Of a stretch of DNA of 64,000 bases, positions 54,058 to 63,190 are shown in pieces. Every line of letters begins with the position of its first letter. Positions within the stretch are counted from its first letter, which is position 1. The notes beneath the pieces are model-generated. The model was given only the letters and a program-made list of their open reading frames with translations. It ran no database searches and was not told the DNA's origin. Made by a program: the position numbers and the translations under genes. Source of the stretch: Natronorubrum thiooxidans (lineage in GTDB: Archaea > Halobacteriota > Halobacteria > Halobacteriales > Natrialbaceae); NCBI RefSeq assembly GCF_900156475.1, contig NZ_FTNR01000004.1, positions 219,147 through 283,146 on the forward strand, in the 5' to 3' direction.

Positions 54058-54810
54058 ATGTTCTCCCCACCACTCGCACTCGCGAGTCTTAGCGGCGAGG
54101 CCGACGCCGACTGGGCCCGCGCTGGAGCCCACTACGCTGGCGCGGCGTTTCTCGGCGGAATTGCCCTCGACGACGACTCGAGAGCTGCTGCCCGCGAGCT
54201 CGTCGATCGCGACCGACGCGAGTTCCTCCCCAACGATCCGATCGCCTTTATTGACCGCGAACTCGCTGCCCTCGAGGCCGTGCCCATCCAGCCCGTCTTC
54301 AACGTCCGAAGCGCGACCCCCGATCCGATCCCCGACGCGGCGCGGGTCTGCCGGGATCGAGACGCGTTGCTCGAGGTCAACGCCCACTGTCGACAGGACG
54401 AGTTGTGTGCGGTCGGCTGCGGCGAGACGCTGCTGCGAGATGCCGATCGTCTCTGTGACTACGTCGAACGCGCAGCCACCACTGGGGCGGCCGTCGGCGT
54501 GAAAGTCCGCACCGAGGTCCCCGGCGTCGACCTGCCCGCGCTTGCACAGGGACTCGAGGCCGCGGGCGCTGTGTTCGTCCACGTCGACGCGATGGACAGC
54601 GAGTCGGTCATCCGCGACGTCGTCGACGCGACAGATCTGTTCGTCATCGCCAACAACGGCGTCCGAGACGCCGACACCGTCCGAGAGTACGTCGAGTACG
54701 GCGCTGACGCGGTCAGTGTGGGTCGCCCCAGCGACAATCCGAACGTCTTGGCGCGCGTGCTCGCGGCCGTCGAGGAACAGTACGGTCTCGAGGCGGAGCC
54801 CTCGCCGTAG
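54058..54810 (+). CDS. tRNA-dihydrouridine synthase-like FMN TIM-barrel, short form
   Basis: 250 aa. PPLALASLSGEADADWARAGAHYAGAAFLGGI at the start, then LLEVNAHCRQDELCAVGCGETLLRDADRLC and FVIANNGVRDADTVREYVEYGADAVSVGR match archaeal Dus-like/DHODH-like barrels found with cofD. It lacks the C-terminal helical domain of true Dus enzymes, so a tRNA substrate is doubtful. Three bases after cofD, in the same operon. Confidence 0.82.
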   Translation: MFSPPLALASLSGEADADWARAGAHYAGAAFLGGIALDDDSRAAARELVDRDRREFLPNDPIAFIDRELAALEAVPIQPVFNVRSATPDPIPDAARVCRDRDALLEVNAHCRQDELCAVGCGETLLRDADRLCDYVERAATTGAAVGVKVRTEVPGVDLPALAQGLEAAGAVFVHVDAMDSESVIRDVVDATDLFVIANNGVRDADTVREYVEYGADAVSVGRPSDNPNVLARVLAAVEEQYGLEAEPSP

Positions 54811-54875
54811 CGTCCCCGACCATCGTGCGACACCGAAAGGACAGTCCTTACGTCATTCACTCCCTAGCGGCTGCC

Positions 54876-55727
54876 ATGCGAACGCCGGCGCAAAACGCTG
54901 AACTGGCGCTCTTGCTCGAGGTCGCGGGCACGCCCAAACCGGGCAACATCGACCGTCACCGTGAGCTCGAGGACCTGCGATTTGAACACTTCCTCGCGGG
55001 CACAGTCGGTGCTCGTGACGGTCTCGAGTTGGCGGCGAACGGCAGTGCGATCGGCCCAGCGTTCGAACGCGCGATCGAGGGCATGGCTACACAGGGCGGG
55101 GGCAACACCCAGTTCGGGGCGCTGTTATTGCTCGTCCCGCTAGTCCGGGCGGCCCGCGACGAGTGCTCACAGCCGATCGTCGAGGCCGTCTGTGAGGAGA
55201 CCACCGTTGCCGACGCGGCCGGCTTCTACCGCGCGTTCGATCACGTCGACGTCTTCGTCGCCGATCCTCCGACAGACATGGAACCGCTCGACGTGCGCCG
55301 CGGCAGCGACGCGATTCCCGCACTCGAGGCTCGTGGACTGACGCTATTCGACGTCATGGACCACAGCGTGCCGGGCGACGACGTCGCCCGCGAGTGGGTG
55401 ACCGGATTCGAGCGGTCGTTTACCGCCGCCGAACGCCTCGCCGACGCCGACGGGCCGCTGACGGATCGCGCTGCGACGGTCTTTCTCTCCTTGCTTGCCG
55501 ACCGACCTGATACGCTCGTCGTAAACCGCCACGACGAGGCTATCGCCAAAGAGGTAACCGAACGCGCGGGTGAGCTGGTCGACCGAAACGCTCTCGAGAC
55601 CGACCGCGATGCCGTCGAGGCCTTCGCCGACGAACTCGTCGACCGCGGCGTCAACCCGGGCACGACGGCAGATATCACGGCAGCCGGGCTGTTCATCGCC
55701 CTCGAGCACGGGGCGGTCTCCGTATGA
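54876..55727 (+). CDS. Triphosphoribosyl-dephospho-CoA synthase-like (CitG family) protein
   Basis: 283 aa from ATG 54876. LLLEVAGTPKPGNIDRHRELEDLRFEHFLAG is the CitG nucleotide site, and ATQGGGNTQFGALLLLVPLV the metal-binding helix. In bacteria it makes the citrate lyase prosthetic-group precursor; archaea with cofD but no citrate lyase must use it otherwise. Stop overlaps the start of the DUF447 gene (ATGA). Confidence 0.87.
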   Translation: MRTPAQNAELALLLEVAGTPKPGNIDRHRELEDLRFEHFLAGTVGARDGLELAANGSAIGPAFERAIEGMATQGGGNTQFGALLLLVPLVRAARDECSQPIVEAVCEETTVADAAGFYRAFDHVDVFVADPPTDMEPLDVRRGSDAIPALEARGLTLFDVMDHSVPGDDVAREWVTGFERSFTAAERLADADGPLTDRAATVFLSLLADRPDTLVVNRHDEAIAKEVTERAGELVDRNALETDRDAVEAFADELVDRGVNPGTTADITAAGLFIALEHGAVSV

Positions 55728-56341
55728 GCGACGACCGTGACGGTGACGACGACACGGCGGGCGCTGAACGCGCCGACTGGCCCGTCTCGCTGTCGGGCGT
55801 CACCGAGTCCGTCGTGACGACGCTCGGCCCAAACGGGCTGTGGAACGCCGCGCCACTGGGGCTGTTCGCCGATGATGGGGATGGTCGGATTACCGCGCGA
55901 ACGTGGGGGAAGACCCGCACTCGAGGCAACTTCCACCGACAGGGCGAATGCTATGTTCAGTTTGTCGACGACCCCGTCGTCTTCGCCGACGCCGCGCTCT
56001 CGATCGTCGAACACGAAGAGCCGATCCTCGAGGCCGCAAACGCGTGGGCCCGGGTCACTGTCGAGTCGCTCGAGTCGGGCACCGACGACGGAACTGACTG
56101 GGAACGGTGGGCACTGCGCCCCGTCGACGCCGAGATCCGAGCCGAGCGCGTGCCGACGATCGACCGTGGCTTCGGGGCCGTCATCGAGGCGACCGTCGCC
56201 GCCTCGCGACTCGGCGTTGCAGGCTACGACGACGACGACCTTCGCGACCGCCTCGAGTACTGTGCGTCGGTCGTCGACCGCGCCGGTAGCCCGCGCGAGC
56301 ACGAGGCACTCGAGCGCGTGCGCGAACACGCAGACTGGTGA
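55724..56341 (+). CDS. DUF447 flavin-reductase-like protein
   Basis: 205 aa. After an acidic leader, VTESVVTTLGPNGLWNAAPLGLF and ARTWGKTRTRGNFHRQGECYVQFVDDPVVFADAALS fit DUF447, a split-barrel FMN-binding family. The usual archaeal cluster cofD-Dus-like-CitG-like-DUF447 is intact here and suggests a shared pathway. Coupled to the gene before by four-base overlap. Confidence 0.87.
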   Translation: MSDDRDGDDDTAGAERADWPVSLSGVTESVVTTLGPNGLWNAAPLGLFADDGDGRITARTWGKTRTRGNFHRQGECYVQFVDDPVVFADAALSIVEHEEPILEAANAWARVTVESLESGTDDGTDWERWALRPVDAEIRAERVPTIDRGFGAVIEATVAASRLGVAGYDDDDLRDRLEYCASVVDRAGSPREHEALERVREHADW

Positions 56342-56390
56342 GCCGGTAACTGGGGGCGACACCTCCGTACTCAGCCACGCCCGCAGGTTT

Positions 56391-57398
56391 ATGAGCGAAG
56401 CCGCGCCCAAGCGGGGGCAGATGAAACTTCACTTCAGACAGGCGACGAGCGTCTTCAGAAAAACGCTGCCGTTCGTCTTGCTCAGAATCGGCGTCGGCCT
56501 CCTGCTCGGGGTCGTCTCCGTCCTCTACTTCGGCATCACCCTCTGGATCGGATACCGACTGCTCGAGGCGGGCACGATTTCGGGATGGATTGCGGCGATC
56601 GGACTGCTCGTGGCGGTCGGCCTGTTTGTCTGGGGCTGGCGGCTGTTCAGCCGGTACGTGCTGTATCTGGTCAAAGTAGCACATATCGCCGTTATCGCCC
56701 ACATCGTCGACACCGGCGAGGTTCCCCCAGACCAGCTTGCGTACGGGAAAGCACAAGTGACGGACCGCTTTGCGGAAGCGAGCGCGCTCTTTGCCGTCGA
56801 TCAGGTCGTCACGGCCGTCGTCAAAGAGTTCAACAGTGGTGTCGTCTCGTTCTCGCGGCTGTTCAGCGCCGTGCCAAGCCTGAAAAAGCTGATTCGACTG
56901 GTCGGGAACGCGATCGCGATCGCGGCCACCTACATCGACGAGGCGATCATCGCCCACATGTTCATCAGCGACGACAACCCGTGGCGCTCGGCCAGAGACG
57001 GCGTCGTCCTCTATGGCAAGACCTGGAAGCCCGTTCTCGGTTCGACACTCCTGATCGTGCTCGGACTGTACGCCGCCGCGTTCGTCGTCTTGCTGGCGTT
57101 GACACCGATCGCGAGCGTGTTCGGCGGACTCTCGGCGACAGTCGAAGTCGCCGGCTGGATCGTCGTTGGCGGCGTGTTTCTCACGGTCTACACTGGCTTT
57201 CTCAAACCGTGGGTGAAAACCGTCGTGATTACCACGTTTCTCGTGGAGTCACGGGAGCAGACCCCCGATAGCGAGACGATGGATCGAATCGCTGCGCGAT
57301 CGGATCGGTTTCAGGAACTCGTAGATACCGCCGAACGTGAGACAGCCGTCGAACAGCCAGCACAGCCCGGAGACAATCCCGTGCCGAACAGCACCTGA
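56391..57398 (+). CDS. Conserved haloarchaeal membrane protein
   Basis: 335 aa from ATG 56391 (ATG 56421 also possible). About six hydrophobic helices (FVLLRIGVGLLLGVVSVLYFGITL, WIAAIGLLVAVGLFVWGWRLF, STLLIVLGLYAAAFVVLLALTP, WIVVGGVFLTVYTGFL). Long amphipathic loop with TYIDEAIIAHMFI. No signature motif. Ends two bases before hairpin element D. Confidence 0.78.
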   Translation: MSEAAPKRGQMKLHFRQATSVFRKTLPFVLLRIGVGLLLGVVSVLYFGITLWIGYRLLEAGTISGWIAAIGLLVAVGLFVWGWRLFSRYVLYLVKVAHIAVIAHIVDTGEVPPDQLAYGKAQVTDRFAEASALFAVDQVVTAVVKEFNSGVVSFSRLFSAVPSLKKLIRLVGNAIAIAATYIDEAIIAHMFISDDNPWRSARDGVVLYGKTWKPVLGSTLLIVLGLYAAAFVVLLALTPIASVFGGLSATVEVAGWIVVGGVFLTVYTGFLKPWVKTVVITTFLVESREQTPDSETMDRIAARSDRFQELVDTAERETAVEQPAQPGDNPVPNST

Positions 57399-57399
57399 G

Positions 57400-57474
57400 G
57401 CAGTCTGCTGTCCCGATATCCTGGTGCACTTGCGACCCGCCGAGGTGTACCAGCATTGACTGACAGCAGTCCGT
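57400..57474 (+). repeat. 3'-end hairpin element, copy D
   Basis: Outer arms GCAGTCTGCTGT and ACAGCAGTCCGT; inner arms CTGGTGCAC (57421-57429) and GTGTACCAG (57445-57453), which differ completely from copies A/B/E but still pair over nine positions with one G-U. Starts two bases after a stop codon, 146 bases before rps17e. Confidence 0.85.
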
Positions 57475-57620
57475 CTGAAATCGTGTCGACGGCGCTGCTC
57501 GAGCGCATCGGTCGCCAGACTGGGCACCCAGCGTTTTCCCCCGTGACGCTACTCCCCCAATCGCCGTCTTCCGGAGCGTGAAAAGAAGACATTAAAAGCC
57601 TCTAGACGGAACCTCACAGT

Positions 57621-57812
57621 ATGGCAATCAAACCGGCCTATGTCAAGAAGACCGGGACCCTCCTGCTGGAACGGTACCCGGACGCGTTCACGACCGATTT
57701 CGAACAGAACAAAGACAGCGTCGAGAAGCTCACCACCGTCGAGTCCAAGGGCGTCCGCAACCGCATCGCGGGCTACGTCACCCGCAAAAAAAGCGCCCAG
57801 GTTCCCGCATAA
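57621..57812 (+). CDS. rps17e: 30S ribosomal protein eS17
   Basis: 63 aa, normal size. AIKPAYVKKTGTLLLERYPDAFTTDFEQNKDSVEKLTTVESKGVRNRIAGYVTRKKSAQ is unmistakable eS17. The gene is flanked on both sides by hairpin elements D and E. Likely leaderless or short leader. Confidence 0.97.
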   Translation: MAIKPAYVKKTGTLLLERYPDAFTTDFEQNKDSVEKLTTVESKGVRNRIAGYVTRKKSAQVPA

Positions 57813-57858
57813 TCCACGTTCTCCCTCGAGTTCTGCCAGTCGCGAGCCGTTGCTTCAG

Positions 57859-57936
57859 ACGGTCTGCTGGACCGATGTACTGCCGATCGCCAGAGACGGG
57901 GTCGGTGATCGGCGGTCAGTGACGACAGCAGTCCGT
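57859..57936 (+). repeat. 3'-end hairpin element, copy E
   Basis: 78 bp, nearly identical to the reverse complement of copy B. Outer arms 57859-57870 and 57925-57936; inner arms accgatgtactgccgatcgcc-like left and ggtgatcggcggt right (57903-57915). Begins 47 bases after the rps17e stop, before a convergent gene. Confidence 0.9.
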
Positions 57937-58036
57937 ATCTGTCTTCGCCTGACAGCGCAGTCGCTTCGGCGGTCGCGTACGTCACGAAAATTGCATAGAC
58001 GGGGAGACAGCGGCCAGTGTCGCAGTACTCGAGTCG

Positions 58037-58294
58037 TTAGTGGTCGAAGCCGGGTTCCATGTAGAACGCGGCGATGAGCGCAACGACACCGAAAAACCCT
58101 GCGAGCATGAGGCCGGCCATACCGGAGACGATATTCAGCTCTGTTCCGACGAGGATGAGCGTCGATTCCTGATAGCCCGTCCAGCCGAGGAAAATCGCGA
58201 CGAGGAAGCAGACCGCCGAGAGAACGGCGGCACCGGTCTGAAACCGGCTCTCGAACGGCCCGATACCGTTCGAGTTTGCAGTCGAGTTCGTCAC
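58037..58294 (-). CDS. 85-aa membrane protein
   Basis: From GTG 58294: TNSTANSNGIGPFESRFQTGAAVLSAVCFLVAIFLGWTGYQ, then LILVGTELNIVSGMAGLMLAGFFGVVALIAAFYMEPGFDH. Two transmembrane helices. No family recognised. The GTG was chosen because the upstream residues look non-conserved; a longer frame to 58429 exists. Confidence 0.65.
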   Translation of the reverse strand: MTNSTANSNGIGPFESRFQTGAAVLSAVCFLVAIFLGWTGYQESTLILVGTELNIVSGMAGLMLAGFFGVVALIAAFYMEPGFDH

Positions 58295-58516
58295 CGGGAT
58301 CCCCCCGCATCCGACTCGGATCGAACCTGTTGTGAGTGCATCGACCGATAGATTCCGCTCCGTTTTCTTAACCTCTTCTATACTCACGCACGCAGAAATC
58401 GCCACGCGACACGCCCTGACAGATATCAACGCGGCCCCGACCGATCAAGGCGGACAAACGGTGACGAGCGACGGAAACCCAAACGGTTTTGCGGTCGCAA
58501 CTCCGACTCCCGGAAA

Positions 58517-59551
58517 ATGGCAGTACGAGTTGGCGTTCTCGGTGCGACCGGTGCCGTTGGACAGCGACTGATTCAGCTTCTCGACCCCCACCCGGAGTTC
58601 GAGATCGCAGCATTGACCGCGAGCGACGCGAGCGCGGGCAAGACCTACCGACAGGCCGCCAAGTGGCGCGTCGACAGTCCGATCCCGGACGACGTCGCAG
58701 AGATGACCGTCACCGCGACCGACCCCGATGAGGTCCCAAACGATGTCGACTTGCTGTTCTCGTCGCTTCCCTCGAGCGTCGGCGAGGCCGTCGAACCGGG
58801 CTTCTGTGAGGCCGGCTACGTCATGTCCTCGAACTCCTCGAACGGTCGGATGGACGACGACATCCCCCTCGTCATCCCCGAAGTCAACGGCGACCATATC
58901 GACTTGCTCGAGGTCCAGCGCGACGAGCGCGGCTGGGACGGTGCGATGGTCAAAAACCCGAACTGCTCGACGATCACCTTCGTGCCCACGCTCGCCGCCC
59001 TCGCCGAGTACGGCTTAGAGAAAGTCCACGTCGCGACCCTCCAGGCGGTTTCCGGTGCGGGCTACGACGGTGTCTCCTCGATGGAGATCATCGACAACGC
59101 GATTCCCCACATCGGCGGCGAGGAAGACAAACTCGAGACTGAATCGAAGAAACTGCTGGGCAGCTTCGACGGCGCGGCACTCTCGCTCAACGACGTCGAG
59201 GTCGGCGCTTCCTGTAACCGTATCCCGACGATCGATGGCCACTTAGAGAACGTTTTCGTCGAGACCGCGGAGGATCTCTCCCCTGAGGAGGCAGCCAAAG
59301 CAATGCGGGAGTACCCCGCACTTGACCTGTACTCCTCGCCGGAGCAGCTGATCGAGGTCTTCGAAGACCCCGAGCGGCCACAGCCACGCCTCGATCGCAC
59401 CCTCGGCGACGGCATGTCCATCTCCGCCGGCGGTATCCGCGAATCGACGTTCGGCCTGCAGTACAACTGTCTTGCCCACAACACGATGCGCGGCGCAGCC
59501 GGCGCGAGCGTGCTCAACGGCGAACTGCTGCTCGAAAACGGCTACCTCTAG
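58517..59551 (+). CDS. asd: Aspartate-semialdehyde dehydrogenase
   Basis: 344 aa. VRVGVLGATGAVGQRLIQLLDPHPEFEI (NADP fold), MVKNPNCSTITFVP (catalytic Cys ~142), LQAVSGAGYDGV, GAS-CNRIPTIDGHLENVFVET. Reduces aspartyl phosphate on the way to Lys, Thr, Met. Full archaeal/yeast-type length. ATG 58517, codons normal. Confidence 0.96.
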   Translation: MAVRVGVLGATGAVGQRLIQLLDPHPEFEIAALTASDASAGKTYRQAAKWRVDSPIPDDVAEMTVTATDPDEVPNDVDLLFSSLPSSVGEAVEPGFCEAGYVMSSNSSNGRMDDDIPLVIPEVNGDHIDLLEVQRDERGWDGAMVKNPNCSTITFVPTLAALAEYGLEKVHVATLQAVSGAGYDGVSSMEIIDNAIPHIGGEEDKLETESKKLLGSFDGAALSLNDVEVGASCNRIPTIDGHLENVFVETAEDLSPEEAAKAMREYPALDLYSSPEQLIEVFEDPERPQPRLDRTLGDGMSISAGGIRESTFGLQYNCLAHNTMRGAAGASVLNGELLLENGYL

Positions 59552-59702
59552 ACCAGCCTCGAGTTGCGTCTCGATCCGATCACCCATAGCGAGATCCGTC
59601 GCGTGAGGAACCAAAGGACGTGTCAGTAGCAACGACACTCACAGGAGTCGGCCCTGATCACTTCGGCGGCGTGTACAACTGCAACCGATCCCAAAAGCAG
59701 GT

Positions 59703-60077
59703 ATGCTTCCCGTTACTGCTGACCCTGAATCCCTGACACCGCCGTCTTCGACGGGTTTGACCGACGAGACGGATGCGACGGTCGAGCTCCTCGCCGATCA
59801 GCGACGTCGGGCCGTGCTCCGGTATTTAGACGACCACGACAATCCGGTCTCGCTGTCCGACCTGACGGAGCACGTCACCCTTGAGCAACGAGGGCGAGCG
59901 AGCAGCCGCGTCGCCGCAACTGGCGACGCACTGCTGGGGACACGTCGACGCGTCCAGCTCTCGCTTCGTCACGTTCACCTGCCGAAGTTAGCGGCGGCCC
60001 ACGCTATCGAGTACGATACCGACACGAACACCGTCTCCCTGTGCGAACAGGCAGTTGAACTCCTCGATCGAGTCTAA
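59703..60077 (+). CDS. Winged-helix regulator-like protein (DUF7344-like)
   Basis: 124 aa. After a Thr/Ser leader, ATVELLADQRRRAVLRYLDDHDNPVSLSDLTEHVTLEQRG is the typical haloarchaeal RRR-x-VLR-x-L winged helix, then RVQLSLRHVHLPKLAAAHAIEYDTDTNTVSL. Many such genes occur in haloarchaea; targets unknown. Confidence 0.85.
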   Translation: MLPVTADPESLTPPSSTGLTDETDATVELLADQRRRAVLRYLDDHDNPVSLSDLTEHVTLEQRGRASSRVAATGDALLGTRRRVQLSLRHVHLPKLAAAHAIEYDTDTNTVSLCEQAVELLDRV

Positions 60078-60086
60078 TATGTGTCG

Positions 60087-60518
60087 TTAGGAGTCGTCAG
60101 ACGGCAGAGCGACGACCGGAACCGAAGCCTCCTTGATCAGTCGCCGCGCGACGTCACCGGTGAGCAACTCCGCGAGCCGATTCCCCTCTCGAGGCGTAAA
60201 GACAACGCTGTCGGCGTTTCGCGCCTCCGATTCGGCGAAGATCCGCTCGACGACATCAGTACCGTAGAGCACGTCGGTCTCGACTGTCGCGTCTGTCGAC
60301 TCGAGTGCCCGTCGGACGCCCTCGAAGATCTCTTCGGCGTACTCCTCACGCTGTTCCATGGGGGCTTTGTCGGGGACACCACCGCCTTTTTCGATCACGT
60401 TGACAGCGATGACCGAACTGGTCGGTGTGAGGTATTCGGCGAGGGCCGTCGCTGTCCGTTCGCCGTCGTCCGGACTCGCTACGGGAACGATGACTGTCCC
60501 GTCAAACGAGAGTGTCAT
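60087..60518 (-). CDS. Universal stress protein, UspA-like
   Basis: 143 aa. FDGTVIVPVASPDDGERTATALAEYL, ... SVVFTPREGNRLAELLTGDVARRLIKEASVPVVALPS is a Usp fold without the G-x2-G-x9-G nucleotide loop of the gene at 23064, so it may not bind ATP. ATG 60518. Its stop lies nine bases after the regulator gene stop, on the other strand. Confidence 0.88.
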   Translation of the reverse strand: MTLSFDGTVIVPVASPDDGERTATALAEYLTPTSSVIAVNVIEKGGGVPDKAPMEQREEYAEEIFEGVRRALESTDATVETDVLYGTDVVERIFAESEARNADSVVFTPREGNRLAELLTGDVARRLIKEASVPVVALPSDDS

Positions 60519-60656
60519 CGTCCTTCCTCCATTCGATCCAGCCGGTTACGAACACGCAGCAGGACACACCCGAGCAGTGATAATCGTTCCATACTCGGCG
60601 TTCGGCCCATCGAGTGAAAAAGCTGCAGTTCTCCGCGACCGGACGCTCGCGTATGA

Positions 60657-61676
60657 TCAGGGCCTGACCTGATTCTCGAGGGTCGCGTTCGGCTCATCGG
60701 CAACCCGACGAACGTTTTCAGCGACGATGTCGGCGAGTCGCTCATAGTAGTTCGGCGTGTGCCCCGCGTTGTGGGGCGTGATCTGGACGTTCCCGAAGGT
60801 CCACAGTGGGTGGTCCTCGGGGAGCGGTTCGGGGTCAGTGACGTCCAGCGACGCGCCACGGATCCGGTTCGAGCGCAGTGCTCCGACAAGTGCGTCGGTG
60901 TCGACAACCGGCCCGCGGGCGACGTTGACGAGGACGGCGTCGGGATCGACCGTGGTGAACGCCTCGTGGTCGATCAATCCACGAGTGGTCTCCGTAAGCG
61001 GACACGCAAGTACGAGATAGTCGGTCCGAGCCAGTGCCTCGTCGAACGCCTCCCCCTCGAAGCCGATCACCTCGTCGGTCGGGCCGCCTTTCTCCGGCGT
61101 GTACCGCACGCCAATCGTCTCGACACCGAACGGCTCGAGCCGTTCACAGACCGCTTTTCCGATCGCGCCCAGGCCGACGATCGTCACCGTCGATCCCTGT
61201 AGCTCGTAGGCCTTGTAGTGGCGCCACTCTCGGCGGCGTTGCTGGCGCGCGCCAACGTGGAATCGGCGCGTAAACCGAAGGATCGACCCGAGAACGTGTT
61301 CACCGATGTTGGGGCCGTGAACACCCGACGCGTTCGTGACTGTCACGTTCCGCTCCTCGAGCGCATCGAGCGGGAGATGGCCAGTCCCCGCGTAGGCACA
61401 CGCGAAGACCTCGAGGTTTTCAGCGGCCTCGAGGAGGCCCTCGTCGAGAGTCATTCCGGTGACGAACCGTGCGTTTTCGATCGCCACGCGCTCGTCAGCG
61501 GGCGTCCGCGCGAGAGCAACCGTCTTCCCCGGAAGCCGATCACGAATCGCGGCGGCGTACTGTTCGACCGGCATTCCGTGAGTCCCGTTTCGGAGGACGA
61601 GCACATCAGGCGCGTCCGTCTCGACGGCAGCATCGCTGCTTGCACCAGTTTCGACATCATTCTCCGAGTCAGTCAT
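60657..61676 (-). CDS. D-2-hydroxyacid dehydrogenase
   Basis: 339 aa from ATG 61676. Long acidic leader, then the NAD domain VTIVGLGAIGKAVCERLEPFG (~165), catalytic Arg in LVNVARGPVVD, Glu in DVTDPEPLP and His in TPHNAGHT. Reduces or oxidises 2-hydroxyacids. Similar to the Haloferax D-2-HDH by these motifs. Separate promoter; divergent from the reductase at 61799. Confidence 0.92.
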   Translation of the reverse strand: MTDSENDVETGASSDAAVETDAPDVLVLRNGTHGMPVEQYAAAIRDRLPGKTVALARTPADERVAIENARFVTGMTLDEGLLEAAENLEVFACAYAGTGHLPLDALEERNVTVTNASGVHGPNIGEHVLGSILRFTRRFHVGARQQRRREWRHYKAYELQGSTVTIVGLGAIGKAVCERLEPFGVETIGVRYTPEKGGPTDEVIGFEGEAFDEALARTDYLVLACPLTETTRGLIDHEAFTTVDPDAVLVNVARGPVVDTDALVGALRSNRIRGASLDVTDPEPLPEDHPLWTFGNVQITPHNAGHTPNYYERLADIVAENVRRVADEPNATLENQVRP

Positions 61677-61798
61677 GTACACTCCCTCGAGCGGGCCCGT
61701 CAAAAACGTTCGTCTCAATCGACGCCATCCCAGCGTTGTGTTTGTCCCTGATCTGAATTTCACGCAGTTTAATACGCGCGACGGAGTCTCAATGGAGT

Positions 61799-63190
61799 AT
61801 GGAACGCGTTGATGTCGCGATCGTCGGTGGCGGTCCTGCGGGTGCGTCCGCGGCCGAACGGGCCGCTGCCCACGGCGCTGAGACCGTCCTTTTCGAACAG
61901 GGCGTCCCGCGGGAAGACCGCGATGGAATCGGCCCGGATTCGACCGACGCCGCTGGCATGCTCGACTACTGGATCGACATTATGGAGTTCGACCACCGGG
62001 AGATTCCCGACGAGGTTATCCACCGAGAACTCGAGGCCACGGAGTTCGTCGGTCCCAACAGCACTGTCACGCTGACGACGACCGGCATGGAAGCCACCTA
62101 CCCGAAATTCGGGTACACCTTCCACCGCGCACGCATGGACGACTGGCTCTACGAACGCGCCGCCGACGCCGGCGCCGACCTCCGCGTCGGAACCGGTGTG
62201 AAAGACCTCGAAACCGATCTTCGGGCCTCGAGCCCGAAGGGACCGACCCACACGCTAACGCTCTCGAACGGCGACCATCTCGAAGCGCAGTACGTCGTCC
62301 TCGCTGACGGGCCACAGCGTCGAATCACCCTCGATGCGCTCGACCAGTTTACGGCCCCCGGCCGCAGCGTCTCCGACCATCTCTCGCCACCGAACGCCAA
62401 CCACATCGCCTATCAGGAGTACCGTGAGTTCCCTGCAGAACTGTTCGAAGAATTCGAGGACACCCTCAAATTCTGGTGGGGCTACATGCCCGGCGAGACC
62501 GCCTATCCGTGGGTATTCCCCAACGACGGCACGGTCGCCCGCGTCGGCCTGACGATGCCGATCGGCATGGAACTCGAGGACGTCGACAACCCCGACTCCT
62601 ACGCGCTGCTCGAGCCGTCCGACGAACAGCTGCCGTCTGGTTCGGAATACATCAGCCGTCTGCTCGAACAGGAGTACGGCGACGAGTATGACATCGAAGC
62701 GGACATCCCGATCGTCGAGGACCGCGGCAAATCGAAGGGAACGGAAACGTATCCGATCTCATCGACACGACCCATCGAATCGCCCGTCGGCGCGAATATC
62801 GCCGTCGCCGGCGGTGCAATGGGGACGACGTCGGCTTTCCACGAAGGCGGCTATCACGTTGCCGTCCGGACAGGGAAGATTGCCGGCCGACTGGCCGCAA
62901 CCGATTCCCTCGAGAACTATAACGACGTCTGGAAACGAGCCATCGGCGACGAAATCCTCCGCAACGTCGCGTTCGCTGACCTCGTTCGCGAGTACGACCC
63001 CGACGACTGGGACTGGGCGTTCGACGTGATCAGCGACATGCAGGAAACTGGATCAGAAACCGCCTTGCTTAGCCGGGGGTACTCCGCCGGTCTCGGGGCC
63101 TCGAAAATCCTGCTCGCGTATAAAAAACGGAAATTCGCACACCGCAACGGCGGTTACGTCCAGCTACGCGAAGACGAGTACTTCTACTGA
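61799..63190 (+). CDS. FAD-dependent geranylgeranyl-reductase-type flavoprotein
   Basis: 463 aa. N-terminal FAD site DVAIVGGGPAGASAAERAA, HRARMDDWLYERA and GGAMGTTSAFHEGGYHVAVRTGKIAGRLAA (second FAD contact) match the geranylgeranyl reductase/halogenase-like group. In archaea this family saturates isoprenoid lipid chains, but several paralogues exist. ATG 61799; TATA-like TTTAATACG ~30 bases ahead. Confidence 0.9.
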   Translation: MERVDVAIVGGGPAGASAAERAAAHGAETVLFEQGVPREDRDGIGPDSTDAAGMLDYWIDIMEFDHREIPDEVIHRELEATEFVGPNSTVTLTTTGMEATYPKFGYTFHRARMDDWLYERAADAGADLRVGTGVKDLETDLRASSPKGPTHTLTLSNGDHLEAQYVVLADGPQRRITLDALDQFTAPGRSVSDHLSPPNANHIAYQEYREFPAELFEEFEDTLKFWWGYMPGETAYPWVFPNDGTVARVGLTMPIGMELEDVDNPDSYALLEPSDEQLPSGSEYISRLLEQEYGDEYDIEADIPIVEDRGKSKGTETYPISSTRPIESPVGANIAVAGGAMGTTSAFHEGGYHVAVRTGKIAGRLAATDSLENYNDVWKRAIGDEILRNVAFADLVREYDPDDWDWAFDVISDMQETGSETALLSRGYSAGLGASKILLAYKKRKFAHRNGGYVQLREDEYFY

